From the NCBI GenBank assembly GCA_017163975.1, contig JAFFSR010000248.1, positions 1,196,501 to 1,260,500 on the forward strand: DNA of 64,000 nucleotides, in the 5' to 3' direction. This document shows, in pieces, positions 21,008 to 34,009 of this stretch (positions are counted from its first letter, which is position 1; every line of letters starts with the position of its first letter). Made by a program: the position numbers and the translations under genes. The stretch comes from Anastatus disparis. Its lineage: Eukaryota; Arthropoda; Insecta; Hymenoptera; Eupelmidae. The notes beneath the pieces were generated by a model, which saw nothing but the letters and a program-made list of their open reading frames with translations, was not told the origin of the DNA and searched no databases.

Positions 21008-22781
21008 TAAATGTGTTTTGGAATAACAAATAATGATCCATCTTTCTCCATCATTGCGCATGGATGAACGTTTAGTAGCCTATCAACATTTTTATTTATT
21101 TTTTTGTCGCTTTATCAACTTTGTAAGTGTAATTGTGTTCACCAAAGTAAACAACTGGAAGAGGTTCAAATAGTACATAAATTTCCTCATTTTTAACAAA
21201 GATTTCAATCATTTTTCCAAACATGAGCAAATTATTATCTCTCATGGATATAACGACAATCATGTTTATCTCATAATAATTTTCTTTGTATTCTATGTAT
21301 TCTACATTTGAAAATGAAAAATTACGATTATTCATTTATTTATTTATTAGGAAAAAACGGACATTACTATCCAATACAAATATGCTCTCCGAAGTATTTA
21401 ATTTTATCGTATAAATCAGCTTCTTCAAAATCATAATAAATTATATTATCAGGTATTTTTTTATTCAATTTTAAATGTGCTAAACATAACAGGTATCTAT
21501 TGCACATAGTTTTTAATAAATTTTTCTTACAATTAGCAATTACAGCTATTTGTTTGAGTAAACGATGTTTGGATTAGTATCGCATTGGCCAAAAAAGAAT
21601 AACTGGTCCGTTCATTTACAAACAACGAAGTAAATAGACCATGTTATGGAATTTATACGTTATATCTTTATACAATTTTTTATATAATTCCAAAAATTCT
21701 GTAATTGAAAAATTTAGTTGTGTGCAATGGCCTTTAAAAAATTGAGGAAAAAGTAAAATATCAATGATTTTTCTGAGTAAATAATATAAATGCCATACTT
21801 CATTATTCTCAGAGATAACATCTCCGACAAACAATCCAAAATATTTGCAAAAATTAAGCATTTCTGCTGCTGACATTTTCAATCTTTTTTGACTATATAA
21901 ATGATATTTATTTATCAATGTAATTTCGTTTGACATGTCTATATCAATAGTGTTTAACAACTGGATTCTTGAATCTATAAAATCTAAAGGAAATAATTTC
22001 GAGATATAAATGAAGTCATAGCAAATATTACTCATTGCATAAGCAGCTACACCCTCAAAGATGTGCAAATCATTTTCATATACATGAAATCCCTTCACAG
22101 AATTAAATACGCATAGATCCTTAATTCCAGTTTCTGAATGATTATTCTTCATATAATCAGAAACGTATGTTTCTTTTGTTCACAGTAATTTTTCATCTTC
22201 TGTCGTTAATTTTTTTATGGTTTCTGCGTTTGCTTTACAAATTCTACAGGCGTTTCCGAAATTAAAATTTTCAGTAAATCCTAGACTATTATTTAAGCCT
22301 AAATTATCTCCCAAAATAAGGCTTAATTAGAAGTAAATTTTTATTTTCTTGTCATTGACGGTTATATACATCCTCTCCCTTCTCAAGTAATTTAATTCTA
22401 AAATTAATTTTTGAAATACCATCTTGTTATCACTGAAATTTTTTTTATCGTCCGCATGATAAAGAGTATTTAAGATAATAAATTCTAATTTTGATGCAAT
22501 ATTAGGAAGAAACACAGGACATGTTACATACACAGATCCTAATTTACTTTTTCCCGCATAAGAACCTAAAGCGTTACCACATTCAAAATCATCTTGGAAA
22601 ACGAATAATGGCAATACAATTTTCTCTTTTGGAAAGTCAGAAGTTTGTTTTTTCCAGAGATGACCTTGAATATAATTACAAATAATTACATTTTCTGTCT
22701 TCAATTGATTTGTGTACTAAATTATTGAATTAAAAACTCCCGGAATTTCTAATAATAACTGCATGGATGTTTTCAAAGGTA
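21008..22781 (-). pseudogene. Transposase-like gene, C-terminal part, degraded
   Basis: Read on the minus strand, this continues the fragment at 40756-41116. Landmarks in order are LLLEIPGVFN (about 22750), CGNALGSYAGKSKLGSVYVT (about 22570), and GDNLGLNNSLGFTENF then NACRICKAN (about 22310-22230, another frame). HIFEGVAAYAMSNI (22070) and a KHRLLKQIAV-like stretch (about 21560) follow, with the end near 21010. These landmarks fit a transposon-derived family widespread in animals. I recall similar proteins with a GDNLG..GF....CR.C core but do not know their transposon superfamily for certain. It is broken by an in-frame TAG (about 22720), a frameshift (about 22325), a TGA (about 22188) and further indels (21335-21616). 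Confidence 0.65.
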
Positions 22782-23312
22782 TGTACACTCGACGGACACT
22801 GATTCGCGACCCCCTTTTTGAATATCTGCAACGTTATCCGTTGAGTTTTTGAAATATAGGTTAGCTTGCGCGATCATGTTTCGAAAATGAGTTTCCATCT
22901 AAATAAATATAATTTATGCTAACTATAAGACAAGGGAACACAAATAAAGAAATGGTGGTAAAATTTAAATGAGCAAATATTTAATACTGAAGTAATGAAA
23001 AAGCTATGATTTCTTATAATTGTCATCGCATATGGTTACATAATATATATAAGAATGCTTTATAAAAATATGCTTACTTTAACATTTATTTATTGTTTTA
23101 TCATTTATCATTTTTTATATTCGAATTAATGTCCATTTGAATTTTACCACCATTCCTTTATTTATGTTCCCTTGTTTTATAGTTAGCATGAATTATATTT
23201 ATCTAGATGGAAACTTATTTTTGAAACATGGTCGCGCAACCATCCTAAACTCAATGGATAACGTTTAAAGGCGCGAAAATGGGGTCGCGAATCAGTGTCC
23301 GTCGAGTGTACA
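22782..23312. repeat. Palindromic MITE, TA-flanked
   Basis: A 531-bp element whose arms (about 190 bp) are inverted copies, starting TGTACACTCGACGGACACTG. TA lies immediately on both sides (22780-22781 and 23313-23314), compatible with a Tc1/mariner-type target. It interrupts the transposase-like gene on the minus strand. LTR-2 begins 4 bp to its right. Confidence 0.8.
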
Positions 23313-23316
23313 TAGC

Positions 23317-24110
23317 TGTTACGTCATAAACGTATCGTTTTTATTAACATTGGTAAATCCAATTCCTCAGTTATTGAACAGTCGCATTATTTCGTTATTA
23401 AGCGAAATTAAGTAGATCATAAGAAAAGAATCGGAACGTATGTTTCGAAATTTCAAAATGAATTTTACAAATCCTAAAAACATTACGAAACATATTATCA
23501 AAATTTAAGAAAATTTATAAATAAAAATTGATGTAAAAGACAATAAATCTCATAAACAAATATGAGTATAAAAGCCAAATGAAACAAATGACATTCGGGA
23601 CATTACCCCGGGTTTCTTATTGGTAATACGTTTACACTGCCCGTCAAGTCCTATATTTCAAAGCAATTGCTATTACTAAATATACATATATCAATTATTA
23701 AAATATATACGCGCATAAAAATCAATTGTATCAAAAGTGTTAAAAGATATCAATAAACTTCGAAAATCTATTTACATATTGTGCCTATTCGTTTGTCTGC
23801 CCATACCCAGCACCAATCTACTGAGAAATACTACAATGTAAGAATATATAATTATTCAATAAACTCTTTATTTCAAGAATCAAGTTTGTCCCATAATAAT
23901 ATTCAATCGTGAGAGCGATTTCGTTTAATTAAATATTGGTAGAGTTTTTCCACCACTAGATTTATACATTTTTATCTGTATAACATACATTTTATGAATA
24001 AATTCAATATTTCAAACGAACATAATTTATATATATTCAATGCAATTGAAAAATATAATTAAATAACGTATACACTTTAATTTAATCCTGGTGCAAGCCA
24101 GGACTTAACA
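23317..24110 (+). repeat. LTR-2 5' LTR
   Basis: A TATAAAAG promoter box is at 23567-23574 and the AATAAA signal at 23858-23863. The LTR ends in ...GGACTTAACA. Three bases later TGGTTCCGGTAC (24114-24125) may be the primer-binding site, though I cannot name the tRNA. Confidence 0.93.
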
Positions 24111-24337
24111 TTTTGGTTCCGGTACAAATTTTCTTATTGAAAAATCGTATTGAAAATATTGAAGGATAATCAAAGAAAATTTATAATTCTTTACCTATAT
24201 ATATAAAGTGCATAAAAATATATTCAAAGGGCTTATAATAGAGTGTTCAAAAGTGTGTTAATTAACCGCCAAGTGCGTCAAATAAAATATTATATATTAA
24301 AGGCACAAATCAAATAAATATACATGAAAACAAACGC

Positions 24338-24489
24338 AAAGTGCATTTAAAAGCGAATAGCGTCATTGAAAATAAAAATATAAAACGCGGAGTGTATTAT
24401 CAAATACGAATAGTGTTACTAAAAATAAATCATTAAACACGAAGTGTATCATTAAATACGAATAGTGTTCTAAAAAAATAAAAATATTA
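24338..24489 (+). repeat. Three tandem ~52-bp repeats in the LTR-2 leader
   Basis: Units of the form ACGCGAAGTGTATCATTAAA followed by TACGAATAGTGT recur three times with substitutions. Being in the leader, they may carry packaging or regulatory sites, or simply be a degenerate minisatellite. Confidence 0.6.
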
Positions 24490-25169
24490 TACAGATAAAA
24501 TTGATATATTATACGCAAACTGCGTAATTGAAATAATTTTTATATACGGCTGATTCCATTTCAAATCGAACAGTCAGTATACACTCAAGTCACCAATTAC
24601 TGCGCTAATGGAGTATGTTATTCTACCCTAAAAATAAGGGTATACGTATTTTTTTATTTTGCTGAAATATCAACATTGCATCAGATATGCACTTTTGAAA
24701 ATTGCATACAAAAACTAAATGTTAAAACTGAAAATGTTGAGAATAACTTTAGAGGGCTATCGTTTTACCAATTTTCAATGAATTTTGGTAAACCTTATTT
24801 TGTTCTATTATGTTTTAAGCCCTCCTTGATTCAGTGCAAGAAATTTCAATAAGAACTAAAAAATGACTAAGATATGTGCATTTTACCAAAAAATGCACTT
24901 TTTATGCACATGCATTTTTCTCGAAAAACCCATTTTTTTTTTTTTGCTGAAATTTTTTGTGCTCATAGAGGACCAAATTACCTATCTAATGGTACTTGGT
25001 TGATCCCGTACTTATTTGTTTGAAGCGAGAAAAAAAATTCACAAATTTTATTGGTGAAAAATTTTTGTATATACGTTCGAAAGTCTTAAGCAATGTTCAT
25101 TCCAACGCTGTCGCATGCTTCGCTCATTATTTGTTTACCTTTGTATGTATGTATATATCATCAATAGTG

Positions 25170-25201
<32 letters not shown>

Positions 25202-25296
25202 TCGTATTCGATTTTATCCCCAAGACACCCGAACGAATACAGGAATTAAACGAGAGTATTAATACAATTTTACCTCAATGCGTCTCGCCGCCAAAA

Positions 25297-25638
25297 ATGA
25301 AAACTGCAATACCTAAAAATTTAACAGAAAATTACGTATCTAAAAAGAAAAAATCTTTAATTTCAGCTTTTTCTGCTACTGTCGGAAGTAAATTAGGAGA
25401 TGCGTATGGCATTTCAGTTGAATCAATAGAATCGGACAAAAGTTCGACTGAAAACTATTGGAACGAATTTGTAGAAAATTTTAAATCGGCTTTAGAAAAA
25501 TGTTCTTCTGTTTTGGAGAATATAAAACTTCTAACTCTACTACCTTCAAAATTAAGCAAAATAAAAATTTTAGAAGCCAACGCTCAACATTTCCCTAGTT
25601 ACAGGCCATCGAAGAAAATCACTAAAAAAAGTTACTAG
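25297..25638 (+). pseudogene. Sola-like transposase N-terminal fragment, left arm
   Basis: Encodes MKTAIPKNLTENYVSKKKKS and a following helical region ending KITKKSY. Relative to the right-arm copy it has an internal deletion after LSKIKI of about 0.4 kb, which removes the conserved basic region. It is a truncated, non-functional remnant inside a foldback arm. Confidence 0.6.
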
Positions 25639-25919
25639 ATTTTAAAACGCTTATAGTTCCTCAGAATTATTAGCTAGAAGCTTAAACCTTTTTTTTAAAT
25701 GAAAGCTGAGCTCAAATCCTTTCGAAATAGCACCTATACCATCTCAAAATATTATTTTTTCCCAAAGCTAGAGCGTAATAAAGATTGGACTTGAATTTTT
25801 TGTTTAAAACATTGATTAATAATAAAAGCTAAAATTGGGTTCAATCTTTATTATGCTATAACTTTGGGAAAAAATAATATTTCGATATGCTATAACTACT
25901 ATTTCGAAAGTATTTGAGC

Positions 25920-26757
25920 TCAGCTTTCATTTAAAAAAAGGTTTAAGCTTCTAGCTAATAATTCTGAGGACGTATAAGGATTTGAAAATCTAGTAACTTT
26001 TTTAGTGATTTTCTTCGATGGCCTGTAACTAGGGAAATGTTGAGCGTTGGCCTCTAAAATTTTGGCTTTCTTAATATTTCTGCATCCAGAAAACATTCCC
26101 GAAATTTGAGCAAAAACGGTGACCCAAAGGTGAAACACTCTCCTTGTTAGACTATAGAATTTCGATTTTCCTATTTGTAAGTTTGGATTTTCTTGTCTTA
26201 ATTGACTATATGTTTCTTTTAAGCTTCGAGTAAGAAACCGTTTAACTTTTTTAGTTTTTGTATTATTAACTTTAACAGTAACAACATCAGATTTATTTGG
26301 ACTTTGTCTACTACAATTAAAATCATAATTTAAAAAATATTCCATAGCGATATTTTTTGTATTTTCATCAATAGGATGACCAGTATATGAATCTGGCTCC
26401 GAATAAACTTCTTTATTTTTCACGAGATTTCTTGATTTATTTATCATATACTCGCTTATATTCGGGAATAGTGAGCAAATTTTTATTTTGCTTAATTTTG
26501 AAGGTAGTAGAGTTAAAAGTTTTATATTCTCCAAAACAGAAGAACATTTTTCTAAAGGCGATTTAAAATTTTCTACAAATTCGTTCCAATAGTTTTCAGT
26601 CGAACTTTTGTCCGATTCTATTGATTCAACTGAAATGCCATACGCATCTTCTAATTTACTTCCGACAGTAGCAGAAAAAGCTGGAATTAAAGATTTTTTC
26701 TTTTTAGATACGTAATTTTCTGTTAAATTTTTAGGTATTGCAGTTTTTATTATTAGC
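25920..26757 (-). pseudogene. Sola-like transposase N-terminal fragment, right arm
   Basis: The longer of the two inverted copies. A start equivalent to the left arm lies near 26757, followed by a frame break near 26540. The open 204-codon frame then includes KKVKRFLTRSLKETYSQLRQ and the following NLQIGKSKFYSL. In insects that pattern is seen just before the catalytic region of Sola-type transposases, as I remember it. No catalytic acidic residues are present, because the copy stops before the core. The C-terminal portion (KILEANAQHFPSYRPSKK) is shared with the left arm. Confidence 0.6.
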
Positions 26758-27484
26758 GGCGAGACGCATTGAGGTAAAATTGTATTAATACTCTCGTTTA
26801 ATTCCTGTATTCGTTCGGGTGTCTTGGGGATAAAATCGAATACGAATTTTTATATATATATATATCACTATTGATGATATATACATACATACAAAGGTAA
26901 ACAAATAATGAGCGAAGCATGCGACAGCGTTGGAATGAACATTGCTTAACACTTTCGAACGTATATACAAAAATTTTTCACCAATAAAATTTGTGAATTT
27001 TTTTTCTCACTTCAAACCAATAAGTACGGGATCAACCAAGTACCATTAGATAGGTAATTTGGTCCTCTATGAGCACAAAAAATTTCAGCAAAAAAAAATG
27101 GGTTTTTCGAGAAAAATGCATGTGCATAAAAAGTGCATTTTTTGGTAAAATGCACATATCTTGGTCATTTTTTAGTCTTTTTTGAAATTTCTTGCACTGA
27201 ATTAAAGAGGGCTTAAAACATAATAGAACAAAATAAGGTTTACCAAAATTCATTGAAAATTGGTAAAACGATAGCCCTCTAAAGTTATTCTCAACATTTT
27301 CAGTTTTAACATTTAGTTTTTGTATGCAATTTTCAAAAGTGCATATCTGATGCAATGTTGATATTTCAGCAAAATAAAAAAATACGTATACCCTTATTTT
27401 TAGAGTAGAATAACATACTCCATTAGCGCAGTAATTGGTGACTTAAGTGTATACTGACTGTTCGATTTGAAATGGAATCAGCCA

Positions 27485-28269
27485 TACGCGAAATTGCGCG
27501 ATTAAAAATCATATATCAAATAAATAATACTATTTACATAAAAAAAATTGTTAATAAAAATACATGTAAAATCATTAAATCAATTAATAAATTTATACAT
27601 CAATTATTTTCGCAAGAATAATTATAAATAAGAAATCAAGTAAAAATTCTTTTATAAACTGATTATTAAATAATATCATTTACTTAGTGCATTGAGAAAT
27701 TACAACAGATATCAATAATTTTTGCATAATAATTTAATTTTAAAAGTGAAATAAGTTTCAAGTTCACGATTAATAAAAGAAATAAAAAGAAAAGTTGACT
27801 AAACAGTAAAAATTCAATATCATTTAAAATATTGAGTTATATTAAATAATACTAAAAACATATAAATTTTTATGAAAAGAATATAAAGTGAATTCAAAGA
27901 TACCAAAATAAAGTAAACAGACTGCATCGACAGTTGTCATAAAAACATTGCAAGTGTATTAAACTTCGAAAATACAAGCTCAGCAAAATTTTTTTTTCTT
28001 ACCGTACGCTCTTGTGTAGGTATAACAGCAATGAGTTAATATCAAGTTTCAAAACATAGATCGGCAAAATTCTTTACTTTTATGTAAGAATATCAGGTCA
28101 GTGTCAAAGGATTGTTAATAACGTATGTTTACAAACGGCATTTAAAAAAAAAAAGGAAAAAGAGAGAAACACAGTCAGCAGTATTTATAATTTTTAAAAC
28201 TTATAATTTTATGTACAAAATTTAATATTTTAAAATTCTTCATTGTTAAGTAAATAATGAAGATTTCAA
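27485..28269. other. LTR-2 leader, non-coding
   Basis: AT-rich leader between the Sola-like insertion and gag. No gene is supported. Confidence 0.5.
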
Positions 28270-30415
28270 ATGAGTAAAATAAATTTTAATCAGATAGCAA
28301 AGTATATAAAAGAAGGAAAAACACAGTGGGTAATATCATACTCTAAATTAGAATTATCTGAAATTTGTCAAAAATTTAAAATACCTACTAAAAAAGACGA
28401 AAATATTAATGCTATTCGTGAAAAAATTAGAAATCATATTAGACAAGCAGTTTTAGGAGAGCATATCTACGAAAATATTAATCCGTTTCGCGAAAGCACT
28501 AAAATTACACGCTCTCCGACTAAAAGTTTAGATCAAACAATTGAAATAATAATTTAAATGAAACCTTAGACGAAACAGTTGATAGTAATGCTTCAAATAC
28601 AACCTTAGAAGAAACATCTGAAAATAATCTCTCAAATATAATTACAGACGTTTAATCAAATATTAATACAGATAATTCAAGTGAACAAAATATGCTATTA
28701 AATAAATATACAGGCACAATTCCAAAAACATTTCCACAAATTGCTAAGAGGAAACAAAGCCATAATAAAAAAGACAATTTTACACAAAAATATACTTTAG
28801 CGACAAATGTGACGATTATATCAGAAAATAATACATCACTTAACGATACTCAGGAATTTTCATTTAAACAGACAGGATTTCAAGAAATAAAAAGTATTGA
28901 AAACGAAAAAAATATTACTTTAGCTGATAATACTAATACAACAGAAAAAAACGTGACAATTTCATCAGAAAATAATACAACTATTGACGAAACAAATAGC
29001 GACTTAGAGGAATTTTCTATTAAACAAGAGAGTTATTACGAAATAGAGGGTATTGGAAACCTGGAAAATATAAATTTTGATAATAATAATAGAAATAATA
29101 ATATAATAAATAATAATAATAATATGCCTAATAATACAAACATGGTAAATACTTCAGGATATTCTTTGAAAGAGGTGTCAAGGTTAGTACCTGAGTTTAC
29201 GATTTTATCGAAACAATAAAGAAACTATATCCTGGAATTGATAATTTACATTCATTATATGCACAATTGGAACAAATACAACAAGGAGAAAATAAATCAG
29301 TGGTTGAATATGTAGAGAAAATAACAAAGTTAACATTACAAATTAAAGATAAGAAACAAAATGAAGCAGGTATAGTAGAACATGCTTATCAACGTTTTAC
29401 AAATGATTTAGCTAAAGATACATTAAAATATTTTAAACAAGGATTAAAAAATGAAATCAGATTTGAATAAGGAGAGGTAGCAGATTATTCAAGTGCAATT
29501 GAAAACCAACAGGAGAAACAGAAGGATATTAGGATAAAGACAAATTCGTCTAGACAGAAAATCATGTACAGTGAAATTTTTGAAGATGAACCTAAAAAAA
29601 TTAAATGCTGTCAAATATGTAAAGACATAGATCATGAGGCATTATGTTGCAACAATGCAGGCTGCATATATTGCAAATAGCCAACTCATCCATCATTTAA
29701 ATGCACAAATGCAAAAGATTAAATTATACTAATAAGCAAGTTTTGTAACCAAGTAGGACATTCAAGAAGCATGTGTAAATATTTAGAAGACAATAAATAT
29801 TACTGCCAATATTGCCAGGAAGATAATCATCAAATAGGACACTGTCCAATCATACAAAAATATGAATTATGCTTAAAATGCAATAAGAACGGACATAATA
29901 CCAACTTGTGTAATCAAATTACAGAAAAAAGTAATACACCTACGCAAATATGCAATCTGTGTAACAGTAAACACAATACTATTAATTTCGAAAAATTTAA
30001 GATATTTTTAAATCAGGCTAAACCAGATAATCAAATACGATGTCAATTATGTGACAAATCGGGTTACTCAGGTAAAGAATGCAGATATAATAACATCGGT
30101 CAAAATAATTTTAATCAGAATAAAATGTTCGTCGGAAATGACAGAAATATTAATTCATATGAACAACGAATTCAAATGAAATTTTGTAAATATTGCAAAA
30201 ATAGAGGGCATAATATAGAGCAATGTAGGAAAATACAATACAAAAAACCTCAAAACGCAAATCAAAATGTACACTCAATCGATTCATGCTTTACATTAAA
30301 GAATATAGAAAGCAAGTTAAGTAAATTTTGCACATTTTGCAAAAGCATTAATCACACAGAGGAAGAATGTCAAGCTAAATTAAACGCATCAGCTCATATA
30401 CAGGGAAACGCATAA
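28270..30415 (+). pseudogene. gag: LTR-2 Gag with a large zinc-knuckle array, broken
   Basis: The first segment (28270-28557) has a SAP-like helix pattern around YSKLELSEICQKFKIPTKKD. It is followed by Asn/Thr-rich low complexity (28692-29219) and a capsid-like stretch (29230-29470, with SLYAQLEQIQQGENKSVVEY). The C-terminal part (29600-30415) carries about nine CCHC-type motifs. Five are complete: CQICKDIDHEALCC, CQYCQEDNHQIGHC, CLKCNKNGHNTNLC, CKYCKNRGHNIEQC and CTFCKSINHTEEEC. The others have lost a Cys or His, or contain a stop. Frame breaks fall near 28557, 28655, 29219, 29470, 29680 and 29720. Confidence 0.8.
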
Positions 30416-33230
30416 ACTCGACTTGGAAAGAGCGTACAAGACGAGTTTCGCAACAAAAGTCGCTCAAGAATTATATTAACATTCAATTTTTTGCAAGAAC
30501 ACACGAAATCGATTATGACTTCGAAGTATGTGATGAGTTTAATGAAAATGGAACTAATAATGAGTACGTTAAAATTATTGAACAAAAAGAAACATTACAT
30601 AATGCAATGGAATTTAAACCAGAAATAAAGAATGATTCAACAACAGTAAAACTACATAATGAAAAAAATATAACGAATAATGAATTGAAAAAAATTATAC
30701 AATTTAAAACTGGAAACATTAATGATAACAATAATATACCAATTTATATATTTAAACTATGTGATACATTACAATTTATCGAGATACGAAATCCGTATAC
30801 AAATGATTTATGTAAATTATTAATAGATACAGGTGCCCACCTTAACATCATAAAGGAAAAATTAGTACCACAAAATTCTATTAATAATAATATTAAAATA
30901 TATTTGTCAGGAATTACTGATGTTCCGGTTAAAACATGTGGTTTAATTACTTTTCCTATTAATAATTCGTATACAAATTTCCACGAAGCATCTGAAAAAT
31001 TTTCAATACCTTACGATGGTATTTTAGGCATAGATGTATTGAGAAAAAATAAGTTGAGATTAGACAAGGGATATTTAGAAATAAATGGTAAAAAATTCTT
31101 TATTCAAACAGATTATAAAAACGATGAAAATTCATTGATAAATTTATGTACAGAAAACATCGAAATTAATGACACAGCAGTTAATAACGCTTTTCATTAT
31201 ATCATGCTAATGCGAGACATAATCACATATTTTCGATTACACAATTTCTACAGAATAAGAATGAAAATATTGGAAAATGCAATTTAGAACAACACGAGAT
31301 AAATTTAACAGGTAACAGACCAGTATATGTTAAACAATTTCCATTGCCACATAAATCAAGAGAAATCGCTATTACAGAAACTCAAAAATTAATTGATAAT
31401 AATTAAGAAAGGCCATCTAAAAGTGCAGATAACGCTCCAGCATTTGTAGTTAAGAAGAAACCAGGTCCTGATGGAAAAGAAAAATGGTGATTAGTTATAG
31501 ATTATAGAAAATTGAATGAGAAAACTATACCAGATCCTTATTTAATACCATCTATAATTAAAATTTTTGATGATTTAGTCGGAAATAAATATTTTACTAC
31601 TGTAGACATGATTTCAGCTTTTCACTGGGTACCAATGAAAGAATCAGACATACATAAAACAGCTTTTAGTGTACACCCTTTAGGAATATTCGAATTTACG
31701 GTATTACCTTTTGGTTTAACTAATTCACCACGAACATTTATGAGGGTAGACAATACAGCTGTTGGTGAATTAATAAATAAAAAATATGTCATGTTTATAT
31801 AGATGACATAATTATAGCTGCAAAACCAGAAGAAGAACATAATATTAAATTTAATCTAGTAGCTACAAAATTGAGGGAAGCCGAATTAAAACTATAACCA
31901 AGAAAAAGCGATTTTATGAAAAATGAAGTGACATTTTTAGGTCATATTATGAGTAAAGAGGGTATTAAAGCAGATCCAAAAAAAATTGATGTAGTAAAAT
32001 TATTTCCAACACCAAAGACAGTTGAAAACATTAGAGAATTTTTGGGTTTAGCAGGTTATTACAGAAAATTTATTAACGATTTTGCTAATATAACAAAACC
32101 TTTAACGTTATTATTACAAAAAGACGTAAAATTTACTTGGGATTCAGAGAAACAAGAGGCTTTTGATAAATTAAAAGACACACTATGCTCTGCACCTTTA
32201 TTGCAATTTCCACAGTTAAATAAACCATTTATAATCACTACAGATGCATCAGGATATGCTTTAGGCGCTATATTATCACAAGGTGAAATCGGGAAAGATA
32301 AACCCATAGCATATGCTTCTAGAGTATTAGGTCCTGAACCGAAATATCACACTTATGAAAAAAAAGCATCAGGCATATTATTTGGAATAGAAACATTTAG
32401 AAATTACGTATACGGAAATAAATTTACAATAGTAACAGATCACAAACCATTACTATCTTTTAGATCTGCAGATAAAAACAACAGAGTTCAAAGATGGCGA
32501 CTTACACTATCAGAATACGATTTTGATGTAATATATAAGAAGGGAAAAATGAATGTAAATAGTGATGCGTTATCTAGAAATCCTATAGATACGGTAGAAA
32601 TCAATGTGATAACTAGAGCTCAAAAAGCAAAGGAAAATGAAGTGAACATTAAATTAACAAAGATACCCTCAAATGAAATAAAAATACAAAAATTAAATGA
32701 AGAACGTACACGTATTAAAAATAAACGTGGTAGACCAAAAAAAGTAATCAAAGAAATAACCAACGAGGAAATTAAAAGTGTCGAAAACGAAGTCGGAAAA
32801 CAAGAAGATATTTACTTAAATAAATCTAATACTATTATATATTCTAAAAATTCTATACAAAGTAGGAAAGATAATATATTACATTCAATTACGAATGAAA
32901 AGATATCTTTGGATTAGATTCAAGATGAATATTTTACACACAAAAATATTAATATAAATAATGATTTAAAAGATAATCAAATTAAACTAATAAATTACAA
33001 AAAGAGAAAAATTTTTACAATGTGCTTAAATATAAAAGAATCATCGATATTAATAAAAGAAAAATTAATAAATAATTTGAATACGCTAAAAGATTTATTA
33101 ATTGAAAATAATTGTACTATATTTTGTATATCAAAAAATATAAAAATATTAAATATAAATTGAAATGAAATTGAAGAAATATTATACAATACTTTTAATA
33201 ATACAAGTATAAAAGTTATAGTTTGCTTAA

Positions 33231-33634
33231 CGGCATGTCGGAGCTGCAGCAATCGAGTTTTACTTTTTTTATTTTATCGATATCTTTTTAAATTCTTAAA
33301 TTAAACAAATATAATGACTTGTCCGCACTAAAGTTATATTAGTACAATAATTTTTGTTAAAATAAAAAATCATTTGGACTTGTTATTTTTTTTATGAGCT
33401 TGGATTGGAAATTAGATATCAAACTCGACAAACCTAACCTTAAAATACGATATATTGAAAGTTTTTATTATAACTTTGTATGTATAATATTTTGGTGGTT
33501 TTCTTGAGTTGTCCGCACTAGAGTTCAATCTTACAAATTTTTTCTTTATAGCAAAAAAACTCAATTAAACGCATCGCTTATTCATAAGTTAAAATTGGAA
33601 ATATTATTAGAAGGCGGACAGCTTCGTCATGCTC
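33231..33634. repeat. TTAA-flanked MITE, copy 1 (404 bp)
   Basis: Flanked by TTAA (33227-33230 and 33635-33638). The ends are imperfect TIRs (CGGCATG-GGAGCTG against GAGCATG-GAAGCTG). The second copy is 61639-62041 in the opposite direction inside the DNA polymerase gene, also TTAA-flanked. This is a piggyBac-type target. Confidence 0.85.
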
Positions 33635-33638
33635 TTAA

Positions 33639-34009
33639 GGGAAGACACAAGTAAAACACACAAAAAATGAGGTTTTTTAGTTTTAACTCTTGATCCGTAG
33701 CACCTACAATGTTATCCATGCGTAATGTTGTTCAAAATCATTTAAAGAATCTATAAAAAAAATTTCAGCTTGAAATATTAAAAACTGTGGGACTAGTTCC
33801 ATTTTAACGCTTCCTCACTTATCACTGAATCGAGCAGTCGTTAAAATGGAACTAGTCCCACAGTTTTTAATATTTTGAGCTAAAAATTTTTTTATAGATT
33901 CTTTAGATGATTTTGAACAACATTACACATGGATAACATTGTAGGTGCTACGGATCAAAAGTTAAAACTAAAAAACCTCATTTTTTGTGTGTTTTACTTG
34001 TGTCTCCCC
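33639..34009. repeat. Second TTAA-flanked MITE, near-perfect hairpin
   Basis: A 371-bp element with arms of about 170 bp that pair almost perfectly (GGGAAGACACAAGTAAAACA and its complement). TTAA lies on both sides (33635-33638 and 34010-34013). It shares its left TTAA with the preceding MITE, so one inserted into the target duplication of the other. Confidence 0.85.

Larger units (their letters stand above)
24549..27484. mobile_element. 2.9-kb Sola-like foldback inserted in the LTR-2 leader
   Basis: Nearly the whole element is palindromic. GGCTGATTCCATTTC at the left end matches GAAATGGAATCAGCC at the right end, and similarity continues through about 1.1-kb arms to a centre near 25830. Both arms carry the same 5' part of a transposon gene, in opposite directions (25297-25638 + and 26760-25920 -). 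The left arm lacks about 0.4 kb present in the right arm. The flanking ATAC on both sides gives a 4-bp target duplication. The coding piece resembles Sola-type transposases, a superfamily with 4-bp duplications. The element looks like an inverted duplication of one transposon end. Confidence 0.7.
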
